Of a stretch of DNA of 64,000 nucleotides, positions 40,503 through 52,162 are shown one piece after another (the first letter of the stretch is position 1; each line of letters begins with the position of its first letter). Source of the DNA: Blastomussa wellsi (Eukaryota > Cnidaria > Anthozoa > Scleractinia > Plerogyridae); contig OX393570.1 in assembly GCA_947652115.1 (NCBI GenBank), forward strand, positions 7,418,415-7,482,414, read 5' to 3'. A program made the position numbers and the translations under genes. A model generated the notes under the pieces. The model ran no database searches. It saw nothing but the letters and a program-made list of their open reading frames with translations, and was not told where the DNA came from.

Positions 40503-43500
40503 ATGGCGTATACTTGGGCTGTGATCGTGGCTGGCATTTCAGTTTTAGTATACTATAGTCCACTTCCATGGGTCTATTTTCCATTCCTCTTATTTGGTGC
40601 GTTTCTTGCTTCAGGAGGGAAATCTTTTCCGAGAGTGTTCTTTCGGACTGTTTCACGTGATTTGAGGTAGGTGCATGTGAAGTGGACTCAATAAGAACAG
40701 ACAAGCAACTACTTTTAAAAAGGCGCAACAACTTTCAGTTTTGAGCAAGGCATGTTTCGATCGTTCAACAATTATCTTTAGCTACGACTTCGTTGCAACT
40801 GAGATTTGAATTTTTTACGAGCAATGGAGCATTGATTCAACTCAAATCTTTGAATTGAAAAATTTGAATGACATTCAAGATAATACGCCACTGCATTTAC
40901 AAAATCCAAATCTCAATTGTTACGAAGCCACAACTGAACATGATCGCTGAACGATCGAAACGCATCTTGTTCAAAACTGAAAGTTGTATGTTGTGTATTT
41001 TTTAAAAGCACTGTCTTGACTTCCGCCTGTATACGAAATTTACCTGTATAAGTAAGTGATCCATCGAAAGCACCGTTCCCAAGAGCAGCGTCGAGAGACT
41101 GTAGGAGAGATGTTTTTTGCTCGAAATGTTGCACAGGAGATTTCTGCAGCTGTTGTCAGACGCAAAACAGTTTAGAAGGAAAATATTGGGATTCACGGAA
41201 TGTTCAATGAGGTGAATTCCTCACATTCCTGATCTTGAAAGCTGGGACATTTTACCTTGGGTCAACTCATGAAGAAGAATTTTATTGTGTCAAGAAACCT
41301 AGCTTGCTCACTGTTGTACAGTTTGGTAATTACTGATAAAGGCTATCCCCAAAATATCTGACTGTTTTTACAGTATTTATGGCACTTCAAAAATACTTTT
41401 TACTATTTGTAGATAAGTGTTACTTTCTCAGTAATGATTTAAAGTCCGATTACAAAGTTGCATGCAGGGTACATCTGGGTGCAAGATTGCACAATTTCAC
41501 CTGCTGTCATGGCACCCTTTGGGGAAAAACAGACAATGGGTACACTGTAGATTGAACTGACAAGCAAAGATCAAATAATAGCACCTGTTGACCAGTGTCC
41601 TTCAAAATGGGAATTTAGAGGAAACCTTAGATTGTCTTTGTGCATGTATTTGGCTTGGACAATTGCTGTCAACTCTCTTATCTATGCCTGCCCTCCCCAC
41701 AACCCTCCCAAACAATTTAATTGACATTAATAGATTCTTACACCCATCAATGGAGTTACAGGACTCAAGAAAATAAAGGTCATTTTGGAAAAGTAGATTT
41801 AATCACTTCCTTGATGGGCAACAGCCCAAACAAGCCGAGTACAGATTTTCATTTCGCCAAGTACAGATTTTCATTTCGGGAAGTACAGATTTTCACTTCG
41901 TAACGTTTCGTTTCGTTTCGCAAAGTACAATAAGCCAAAATTAAGATATACTAACTCTCCACGGCCCAGGACAAGCAAAATTTGAGAGCTGCTCTCAAGC
42001 TCTGAATATAGTACACAACACACACACAGTAATCGTCTCAGTACTTTCGTTTACAAGGCCACTGCCAGTGTTGGTAAATCTTCGTTGCAGCACTCGAATA
42101 AAAAACAATCGCGAGAGCTTGCGATTACAGGAATGCGACAAATGCAGACTGCAGACTGTCACTCTCAGGTTAGCCAAAATATACAACGGGCGATTACACT
42201 GTTAAAGTACGATAAAAGAACATGTCTAATCGATCCGCACCATATTTTTTCTCACATCAGAGGCGCGGCTTATCAACGACAATTTCTGTGATTGGAGTTC
42301 TCAAAGGCCCTAACTAATATTCATAAAAATTCTAAGATATTACTGAGAAAACATGCAACAAACTGAAAACGTGTTGTAGAAAATACCAAAATCTTGGGAG
42401 CTCTCTGTCACCAAAGTTATTAAACTATGCTGTCACAAGGCAAATGGCCGACCGTTTCGCTGTTCCATTAAATCACTTTCACGGCAAATTTATGCATTGT
42501 TCTCCTGCTGTACCCTGCTGCGAGTCAATTCGAACTGTCTTGATTGCCCCGGATCTGACAGTCGAATCTAAAATAAATTAATTCTTCAGAAATTCCTCCA
42601 TGTTTTTTCCGCCATGTTTGCTGTGTTTTTGCCCAGACTCCTCTCCATATTACAAAGCTTGGCTACTAAGCACCGAGAAATCCTTCATCGTTGGAGTGTT
42701 TTGAAGAGATGATCTTGGAAAAATGCATCAATGGAACAAAATTAAAGTCTAAGACAGAGTGAGCTTAAAAGTAAAACAAGGTATCACTAGTGAAAATTCG
42801 CTATGTAGAAAAACTGTACTTTCTTGTCCTTGTTAATTGTTTGCCAATAGAACCTCTTTGGAACTTTAAAATTTAAGCTTATTGTCTTTTTACTTTTTTT
42901 CAAAATTGTAACTTCCAAATTGGGGGTGAGGCTTTAATATTGTATGGGTGAAAACCTAGTCCCAAGTCTCAAAGCAGCTCACGCCTGACCTCTGATGATG
43001 TGACAGCAATTTATTGACCGTTAAAGTTAAGCCCGAGGGGAAGGGGGGGGGGGGGGGGAGGAAACCCCGCGCATATGTGGGACATTTGACATTTTTAGAA
43101 GAAGATGTGGTCAATATCCCCTCCTTCAGGCCCAAAAAATGGGTAAAATCAAATCAAGTATCCCCACCCTGGGCTGACTGCAGTACTCGATGAATGATGA
43201 AGGATAGTTGAAGTTTACAGTGTATAAAATCTTCCTGCACAATCACAATATTTCCTCCCCTCACATTACATGAAGGAACAGAACTCAAACTTCTCTATGA
43301 TTACAAAGTGGAGCAAATTTAGATCGCATCGCTCAGTTGCCTTCCCCATGAGGGTGGGGAAAGCAACTGAAGTCAATTGCCCCACATATGCCCGGGGCCC
43401 CCAGTGGGGTACTCGGGATTCCAAGTGACGGGGATGATCGAAGGATTTTTTGGGTTTGAATTTTTCGGTTTTGCTGGAAGCCCTAGGGATTTTTTTGGGT

Positions 43501-46500
43501 CTTGACTTTTGGCTCCATTCGATCATCCCCGTCACTTGAAATCCCGAGTACCCGCCCCCCTGGTCCGGGGCCCCCTCTCATGCTTAACATTAATATGTGT
43601 TAAAGTGGAATATTTTAAATATATTACTGCATTTGATTGGCGGGTGTTGCGAACGTATCGTGAAGCTATGATGGCAATCTGATGTTGAAATGTTTTTGGT
43701 AAGCTTAGCTCATGAGCTAACACAGTCAGCCACAGGCAGCCCAAGCTCACGTTGTGATCAGTATCATGTCATGGCAAAAATATAAGAGTTTGTATGGGAA
43801 TAATTTACAACACCTTTTAACAAACTGAAATACTGCCAAATCTTAAATAAAATTGCCTTACCTTACTTTCACTGTGTTTTTATTCTTGTCTGAACGCTTA
43901 TTTTGCCGCGTCTTGGCCATTTAGGCGAGTTATCGCTTTCTGGGTTCCCCACTACAAAGAAAAGAACAAGGCTGCACACTCCAGGTCGGAACGCCCGACG
44001 AGCCAAGCAAAAAATCCCAGCTTAAAATGGTCAAACGGCCTCAAATCCATCGCGAATTCCAAGAAGAGATGTTCTAGTTTCATATTAACTCAACAANNNN
44101 NNNNNNNNNNNNNNNNNNNNNNNNNNNNNNNNNNNNNNNNNNNNNNNNNNNNNNNNNNNNNNNNNNNNNNNNNNNNNNNNNNNNNNNNNNNNNNNNNNNN
44201 NNNNNNNNNNNNNNNNNNNNNNNNNNNNNNNNNNNNNNNNNNNNNNNNNNNNNNNNNNNNNNNNNNNNNNNNNNNNNNNNNNNNNNNNNNNNNNNNAAGA
44301 GTCCTTCAAAAGTTTCATGACTACAGACTGTATGTCATCCATGAGCTAAAAATGAGGCATAGCACAGATGGGGTAGCAAAGCAAAGCCATATGGCAGAGC
44401 AAAGTACAGTATGTAAAACTTTCATGTACTGTACACAGGTGAATAATTGAAGTGTAATGAAGGCATAAACTCTGTCAGTAGTAATTTAGCTTTACTTGAA
44501 ATTCATTTATACATATACATGTATTTATTGTGCAGATGCTGTGAGGGACATTCACCATCAGATACCAGCAGATGTAAAGCTATATTACCTTGGAACGTCT
44601 CCATGTTTGGAGTCCTCAGCTTCAAATTTGGCCAAAGAACTGCAGAGAAGTTCTTTAAAATCCCCACCTCCCAATGACAGTCAGTCGCTCAGTGGTAAGT
44701 GTTTATAAACACAGTCCATTATTTAAAAAGAAATCGTATACCGGTAATTCAGTATTCATTCACAGGTCATGTTTAAGTCGAAAATTGTGTTCAGTTCCTC
44801 AAATATTGGGAATCACATATCACAAAAAAATAAACCCTTAAAATCCTGTTTCACGACAAAATAAATAGTTCTAATGAGTCACGCTTCACGTAAGAGTATA
44901 GGCGACCCCTCCCATGGGTTCTGGATCTTTTCTAGGCTTCAGTAGGAAATAGGAGTATCTGTTTTCCTCCCTGGATGGGATGCCACTACACCATAGGGTC
45001 ACCACTCCCCCACCCCCCCACAATTAATTGTGTCAATACCCCCTTTTAAAACCTGGGTAGAGTGAGGCACAAGTGTCTTGCCAATAACTCAATACAGTTT
45101 CCAGCTAGGGTTTGAACCTAGCCACTTGACAGTCTGGAGTTTAGTGTGCTAGCTATTAAGCCATTGTTCCTCTCACATGCTTGTAGAAAACGAGCTTAAA
45201 GTGATGAATTTTTTTCCTATACATGTAGATGTGCTGATGTATATGTACACATCAGGGACAACTGGATATCCTAAGGCAGCTGTTATTACTCACGACAGGT
45301 AGGAAGGGCTAGAAACATTGCAGCCCCTCCCCCCTTCTCTCGTGAGATCTGATCTTAACATAGAATTTCAATGAAAATGATTTTAATTAGTGATGGGTTA
45401 AAATTTGTTTAATGATTTGCGTGAGACACGCCCAGGGGGTCTGACATATGTTTTGGGTTGAAAGAGATCTGTCACATATTTTTTTAGGTCTTACAAAATA
45501 TGTGTATTTTTTGGTCACATCTGCGAGCAAAATTTGTATTTTTTTTGGTATGTTTTTGGGTTTAAAATTTCAGGCTTGTGTATTTTTGGGGGGTTTGCAA
45601 TATGAAGCTCTGATGGACTCCCCCGCCATGTATAATGGGAATACTCCCTGGGGAGACACGGGGTGCTTGCTCTGAGGTAAGGTAAGTCTGCAGTCGGGTC
45701 CAGTGGCCCGTCAGGCCGGAGCTTATCCTGGTTTCTGTAGCATGAAGTGACAGAGAGTATTTCTACCCCCCCCCCCCTGAATGGGATGCTAGTCCATCGC
45801 AGGGTTACCCCCCTCTGAGAACCTTCCACTAATTATGTTTTTTCCTCTGGGGATGATTAAGAAATGATGCTGTTTTCTTGAGATACCCTCCCTCCCTCCC
45901 TTATTTGAAAGCCACGCCTTATATCCACCATTTTTGATGCCATTGAAATTATTAAAATTGTATAGTTAAACAAAATCTTATTGCATTGCTGCAAGCTGTC
46001 TTAATGGAAGTCTGTAGCATTATTTTTACCCATTTCATGGCAATCTCTTTCATGAAGGCAAGTTTCTTGTTTTATGACATTCTAGAAGTACTGTATGAAA
46101 ACAAAAACACACATGCATGTGGCTGACATGGTCCTTTTTTATTGATGCTTTACAAACAGACACGACAATCAACCAACAACACTAACGTCACTATCGACTT
46201 ACAATGTAACCTAATAGTTCCAATGCACACACAATTTACAAAAAGAAACTGTAACTTGTATAACTGCATGTTTATGGAAATAATTACAACGAGTTACAAT
46301 GTTTGCACTACAAAACTAAGGGCACATTCGTTTGGGATCAATCAGGAATAAGAATAATTGGAATAATGCAAGTAAGTGTTTGTTTGGTAGCTATTCTTAT
46401 TCCGGAATATCCCAAACGAACGCGCCCTAAATAAAATAATACTTAAACTACAATATTAATGGTAACAGTAACTTACTCTACATTGTGGTCCTTTTATATG

Positions 46501-49500
46501 AATTGACTATTTCCCCAGTGGTTACATGTGTAACTTAGTCGTGACATTGATATAAACTGATGATAATTCATCAATGATTTTAATGTGTAAATTACCCTCA
46601 AAATTTGCTTAAATAAAGATGTTCATTGTTTGCTTGGAGCTGAGGGAATTAAAACACAAATATCTGGCATGATTCTCAAATGAAGCCTCCCCTGTACCTT
46701 CATTTACAGCGTGCACACCGAAATCTTGAACACTTGACATTTTATTTTTACATTATTTTTATGATTATCTAGCAAGACCTCAATCTTTATAGACCAAAGG
46801 ATTGTGTTTTCAGCACCCAAGAAAACTAATCCCTCTGTTGTATATTGGTATATTAAGCTCAGTTCATAGATTGTAACATTTGGCAATTTTTAAGAAGGAA
46901 CAAAAGTTTTAGTGTCTGGTTTCTCAAAAGTTGGCTGTATGTGACAGTCCTTTTTTAAAATTATTTCTATTGTACTGTTTAGTACTTGATACTTTTAAAG
47001 TGATTATGATCTTTTTGTGGCAATTATCATCCAGGTTCTGTATCAGATATGGAACTTGTTCTACGTTATACAGCATCGACCCAGAAGACGTCATATACTG
47101 CACTTTACCATTATATCACTCCTCTGGAGGAGGAGTGGGAGTTAGCACTTGTCTACTACGAGGAAACACATTGGTCTTGAGACGAAAATTCTCTGCTAGC
47201 AGATTTTGGGATGAGTGTATTGAACATAAGGCAACTGTATGTGTTTCTCATCAAAATACTTGTCTAAAAACAGGGTTCGACATCTTTTCAGTTCTGTCAC
47301 TAGCTACAGGGCTAGTTATTTTAAACATCCACTGGCCAGCTTGGGCACACACTAATAGCGCAGCCTCATCGGGCTTCTTTTGCATCACTCCCCGAGGTCT
47401 ACTTCATCATAAAGATGCTGTTTTATCAAGCTTTCATCAACAAAACTGAGCAGCTATCCAATTTCATGCCAGATAAAACTGCATGGGGATGGAGATGTTG
47501 AACCCTGGAAAGTAACCCCATCTTACCTCGTGGTAAAGTAGGAGTGTTGAGTAAAGTTAGTGGGAAGAGAAACAACAAATTGAAAATGCCTTGTATTTTT
47601 TACCTCTGTGTAAACCCAGGTGGAAATGTTACAAAATTCATCAGTCTCTTATTAGCAGTTAGTGTCAGTACAAATCAAATATATACTTGTCAGTTTCACA
47701 GGCTTGGTAAGTAAACGAAGGATATAGGGTTAGTTTTTTTTGAAATATTCAATATAAGGACCTATACTTGCCGAAAGATTCACAAGATCAAAGAGAAGAG
47801 AAAATGAACTCTGAATCAGTATGTATTGAGTATTTGTCAAGTTGTCAGACGATTTGAGGCACTAGCATGTTTTATTTACCTGTGCAGCGACCATATTGAT
47901 GTGTTGGGATTTTTACATTGTGATTGACCAGTATTGTTTTCAATAGGCCATTTCCCAGTTCTCTGCTGCCTCAGTGTCAAAACAAGTCTCAGTGTTTAAC
48001 CTGATTCACATGAAAATTAGTTTTACCTGCATCTTCATTTAAATGCAAACCAAACTCATTTTCATACAAATTAAGTTTTGTACTTAGACTCGTTTTGAAA
48101 CAGAGGGAACAGAGAACTCGGAAATGGCGTATTGAGAGTCAACTTCCCTGTTAAGATGTGTTAGTGGTTTGGAAGTTTGGGTGACTAAATGCATAGTCGA
48201 GCAGTGAAATCAACATGCATTTGTGAACAATATATCTCCCAGCCTAAAAGCGGAGCTCCAATATTATTCCAAGGAAAAAAATCGGACTTGAACCTGCGAT
48301 CCAGTGACGTACCTGTCCAACCTGAGCCCGCTCTCCAATGATATACCATACCTGATCAGCAGTCAACTTCAAAAAACACATGACCTTGATGAGTTCTAAA
48401 CATGAGCCCATGATATGGCCGTGTGATACCGGTCAGCAGATACCTTCTTTTGGCAGCTTTCAATTGATCATAATATTGCAAAGATATAAGCTTGTGGTAA
48501 CCTTTTATTCTTGTACAACTTACAATAATGTGTCAACTCTAGATCTGAGCCTGCAATATTCCCGCACAATACTTGTCAGTGGATACCTTGTGGCAACATC
48601 GTCAGTCGTATATGCCCGTGAGCCATTCCACTAGCCAGTTTGACCATGAAAATTGGACTGCATTGGTATATATCTATGAGTATGGTGCTCCAATATTTTT
48701 AAACCTAAATATCTCAGGAACTAATAAAGTTTTTTGAAGACAGGAAACAGCATTTGTCTTTAATACCCCTAAAAATTTGATCATACTGCCGCTTTAAGAG
48801 TTTTAAACCTGTATCTCTTCTGTCACAGGTGATTCAGTACATTGGTGAGCTGTGCCGCTATCTGTTGGCCCAGCCTCATCGCCATTCTGAGAAACAGCAT
48901 TCAGTACGTGTTGCAGTTGGCAATGGATTAAGACCCCAGATATGGAATGAGTTCCAGTCACGCTTTGGCATAAGCAGGATAAGAGAATTGTATGGCTTAA
49001 CTGAAGGAAATGTATCACTTGTTAACATTGACAACAACCCAGGGTCTTGTGGTTTTGTGTCCATTATTGCACCAATTTCAAGGTTGTGTCCTTGTCATTT
49101 TGTCAAAGTCCACCCTGTGACTGGGGAGTTGCTTCGAGATGAAAATGGGCTGGCAATCTCAGCAAATGTCGGAGAACCAGGCCTCGTGGTTGGAGAGATT
49201 AAAGGTAACCATCCATCTCTAACTTGTGACATTTAAATGCAATTATTGTAGTGGAAACTCTTGGCTCCAAGCGGAGCGCCATACTAATAGTAGACTTGGA
49301 TGTGTACAAAACATGGACCCTGGTCTATGGACTACCTCATTACAAGGAAAAGACTCCATAACCTAAACAGTAGGAAGTAAAATGAACAACATTATTTGGT
49401 CCCAGTTTTATATTACTAGGTGAGAATTGGGGGTAGTCCATGGACCAGTTCCACAGGGGTGGTCCATGAGGTGATCAGTGGACCGGGTCCACAAGGGTGG

Positions 49501-52162
49501 TCCATGGACCTGGGTCCACAAGGGTGGACCATGGACCTGGGTCCACAAGGGGGATCCATGGACCTGGGTCCACAAGGGTGGTCCATGGACCTGGGTCCAC
49601 AAGGGTGGTCCATGGACCTGGGTCCACAAGGGTGGTCCATGGACCTGGGTCCACAAGGGTGGTCCATGGACCTGGGTCCACAAGGGTGGTCCATGGACCT
49701 GGGTCCACAAGGGTGGACCATGGACCTGGGTCCACAAGGGTGGACCATGGACCTGGGTCCACAAGGGGGATCCATGGACCTGGGTCCACAAGGGTGGTCC
49801 ATGGACCTGGGTCCACAAGGGTAGTCCATAGACCTGGGTCCACAAGGGTGGTCCATGGACCTGGGTCCACAAGGGTGGTCCATGGACCTGGGTCCACAAG
49901 GGTGGTCCATGGACCTGGGTCCACAAGGGTGGTCCATAGACCTGGGTCCACAAGGGGGGTCCATGGACCTGGGTTTACATGGGTGGTCCATTGACCTGGG
50001 TCCACAAGGGTGGACCATGGACCTGGGTCCATGTTTTTTTAGATGTCCTAGAAGACCAATGGCCATTTTGTTTCGTCTGAGATGGAGGAGGCTCGAAAGG
50101 GTTTTCAGCCACGCACGCACTTTCATAGCTCGCATCAGCTTTGGGTCCAAATTGCCATTAAAGATGCGTGCGCTACATCTGAAATCCGCTAAACCGGAAA
50201 TGAAACATGCAAAAAACATTGCTGACGTCATAAGCATTCTTAAAGTATTGCCCAATAACTGAGTTTTAAATCTATTCATACTTTGCCCGAATGATCTGAA
50301 GAACTTTTCTGTAATCCTGCATCATTTTACAAGCACTAAAATTGAGAGGAACTCTTTCGAGCCTCTTTAAAGGAACATCATATTTAGTGTAATAAAGGTG
50401 CCACAGGAAGTATAGACAGTGCCTGAGGTTGTCTTAACCATTTTAATCACATAGCCGAGTAACATACACGAACAACACACCGAAGTCATTTGTTCTCTCA
50501 TAACGTGCTCTACAAGCACAGACAAAAGTAGTTGGGAAGGTGGTGAGAATTCAGTCAATTTTAAGATGGATCTGAACTGTCGCTGTTAACGCGGCTTTTG
50601 AAGTCGTCTTGAGCCCCCCCCCCCTTTTCCCCCATATCAATGTTGAAGTCTTGCTGAACATCATGCTTAGCCATATGACGTGAGTTAAGTTGTTGCTATA
50701 GCACAACATTGAATGAGGGGGAAGGGGAAGGGGGAAATAAGAAACCTTCCCAACACTTTTGTCTGTGGTTGTAGATCCTATTCACTGTGTTACATGCACA
50801 AAGTGTCCCATTACAATAGATTGAATTTCTTTTGAAAAGGTGAATGGAATTGCACTTGGGCCAAACTGGCCTACTCTCCCTGAGCTTATCCATGTTTCCG
50901 TAGCATAAAGAAACTGGGAGCATTGGTCCCCCTGGATTGGCCGGGATGCAAGTCTATCTCAGGCAGTCCTATTAAAACAGTGCCACTATGATCATATTTT
51001 TACACTTTGCTTTTTTATGGGAATCATACAGTGCTCCATGTAAGATTAAAAATACCATTTTCCATTTTCAAATATCCTTAGTAGTTCCTGATACAAATTA
51101 GGACATTGATGACATCATTTACTTAACCCAATTGTATATTAAGTAAATAAAATAATATAGGACTATTTTGGTCCATTTTCTACAGAGACAAATGTACAAA
51201 CGATACACCTACAGTTATAATTAAATCCTGTTTCCATGGCAATACACTCTTTACTAGTCTGTTCAAACCTGTTTCAGAATTTGAGTGATTTTTAGCCCAG
51301 AAAAATGAAACCAGGGAAACCGGGATAAGCTTCAGCGGTATGGGCCACTGGGCTCGACGCAGACGTTGCCTTTGCCTTGCAGACTGCTTTGACAGAGGGA
51401 CACTGTCAGAGGTCATTTTTTGTCCAAGAACATGACATTCATGATATGGCGACCCTGGAAAGTATGCAAACCTAGACTGCTTGATTTGCAGTCCAACGCC
51501 ACACCGCCTCTTTGAAATGACCAGTAAAAAATAGATTTTCCAGAGAGCATGAGGATATTGTCAATGTCCTAGCTGAACATTACCCTATCCCTTCTGCAGG
51601 TAATTTTGATGGGTATGTGAACAAACAGGAAACGTCAAAGAAAATTGGCCGTAACATCTTCAAGAAAGGGGATTCGTATTTCCTAACAGGGGACCTCCTC
51701 ATCAAAGACGAGTATGGTTATGTTTATTTTCATGATCGTATTGGAGATACATTCCGATGGCATGGTGAGAATGTGTCCACAGCTGAAGTGGAGGCGACCA
51801 TGAGTAAGATTCTGGGTCTTCAGGATGTTGTTGTATATGGTGTCAAAGTTCCAGGCACTGAAGGAAGGGCTGGGATGGCTACCATCGCAGATCCAGAAAA
51901 CAAGGGCATTGATTTAAGTGCACTTGTCCAAGGTTTAAAAAAGCTGTTGCCGAATTATGCACATCCTGTTTTCCTTAGAATTGTAGACAGTGTTAGTATT
52001 ACAGGAACATTTAAGCTTCAGAAAACTGTGTTGCGAGAAGAAGGTTTTGAGTTAGGAACAAGGAAAGATAAGTTGCTTTATTACGATGCTAAAGTCGAAC
52101 GGTATGTAGATCTAGATGAAGACAAATATGCGAGAATCATCAACGGTGAAATCAGAATGTAA
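40503..52162 (+). CDS. SLC27A: Fatty-acid transport protein / very-long-chain acyl-CoA synthetase, SLC27A family
   Basis: Exons seen: 40503..40666, 44536..44694, 45229..45298, 47035..47236, 48829..49204, 51600..52162. Exon 1 encodes an N-terminal membrane segment (WAVIVAGISVLVYYS, then FPFLLFGAFLA) and FRTVSRDLR. Exon 45229 holds the AMP-binding motif YTSGTTGYPKAA. Exon 47035 has LPLYHSSGG and LRRKFSASRFWDEC. Exon 48829 has VIQYIGELCRYLL, AVGNGLRP, and ELYGLTEGN. The last exon has the family signature GDTFRWHGENVSTAEVE and ends GEIRM. All visible junctions agree in phase, except that exon 1 (phase 2) cannot join 44536 (phase 1). The exon(s) for roughly 100-150 residues are missing and probably fall in the 44097-44296 gap. 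The enzyme activates long and very long fatty acids to acyl-CoA at ER, peroxisomal or plasma membranes. Closest paralogue within SLC27A1/4/6 not resolved. Confidence 0.92.
41838..41930. repeat. 21-bp tandem repeat (three units) plus TTTCG run
   Basis: Three copies of AAGTACAGATTTTCATTTCG, then GTTTCGTTTCGTTTCGC. It lies in SLC27A intron 1. Confidence 0.8.
43391..43573. mobile_element. MITE-like hairpin, GTACTCGGGATT...AATCCCGAGTAC
   Basis: The arms CCAAGTGACGGGGATGATCG and CGATCATCCCCGTCACTTG are inverse copies, and GGGGCCCC lies outside each arm. Arms are about 55 bases. Confidence 0.8.
43733..43806. mobile_element. Half copy of the 33008-type MITE
   Basis: CAGGCAGCCCAAGCTCACGT and AGAGTTTGTATGGGAATAAT match one arm of the element at 33008-33293. 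Confidence 0.65.
44097..44296. other. Assembly gap (200 Ns)
   Basis: Exactly 200 Ns, a conventional length for a gap of unknown size. It lies in the SLC27A intron region where conserved coding exons are missing. Confidence 1.
44930..45175 (-). mobile_element. SINE, decayed copy (SLC27A intron)
   Basis: Minus strand: head CTTAATAGCTAGCACACTAA, GGTTCAAACCCTAGC (B box), and the family core near 44970-44990 (GGCATCCCATCCAGGGAG). Diverged, with an internal G-rich expansion. Confidence 0.65.
45670..45820 (-). mobile_element. SINE fragment (3' domain)
   Basis: The minus strand carries GCGATGGACTAGCATCCCAT, a G-run, and CCGGCCTGACGGGCCACTGG, the 3' half of the SINE family at 53020. Confidence 0.75.
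46318..46430. mobile_element. Small MITE-like hairpin, 113 bp
   Basis: The ends TAAGGGCACATTCGTTTGGG and CCCAAACGAACGCGCCCTAA are inverse copies. TA at each border may be the target duplication of a Tc1/mariner-type element. Confidence 0.75.
49436..50032. repeat. Minisatellite, 24-bp units x ~25 (SLC27A intron)
   Basis: Unit GTCCATGGACCTGGGTCCAC plus AAGG, with variants GTGGTCC, GTGGACC and GGGATCC at one position that recur in patterns. TGGACCTGGGTCCA within the unit is nearly palindromic. Because 24 is a multiple of three, long open frames appear in several frames (GPSMDLGPQGW-type and HGPGSTRVV-type). None is supported as protein. Confidence 0.95.
50510..50774. mobile_element. MITE-like element related to 16442-16717
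   Basis: The left end CTACAAGCACAGACAAAAGT and the right end ACTTTTGTCTGTGGTTGTAG are inverse copies with one change. It shares CTACAA termini, GACAAAA and a C-run/CAATGTTG/G-run interior with the PEX1-intron element. Confidence 0.8.
50860..50965 (-). mobile_element. SINE fragment
   Basis: The minus strand has CTTGCATCCCGGCCAATCCA and a Tyr-rich decayed tail; the family similarity is clear around the core only. Confidence 0.5.
51310..51385 (+). mobile_element. SINE tail fragment
   Basis: AAACCGGGATAAGCTTCAGC and GGGCCACTGGGCTCGACGCA match the 3' end of the SINE at 53020-53316. Confidence 0.6.

Noticed and set aside
44085..44342. Open frame across the N gap
   Set aside because: The residues are unknown; the frame is an artefact of Ns.
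49408..50279. Long open frames with GPRSMDHPC-, WTQVHGPPL- or MDLGPQGWS-type repeats
   Set aside because: By-products of the 24-bp minisatellite; several frames are open at once.
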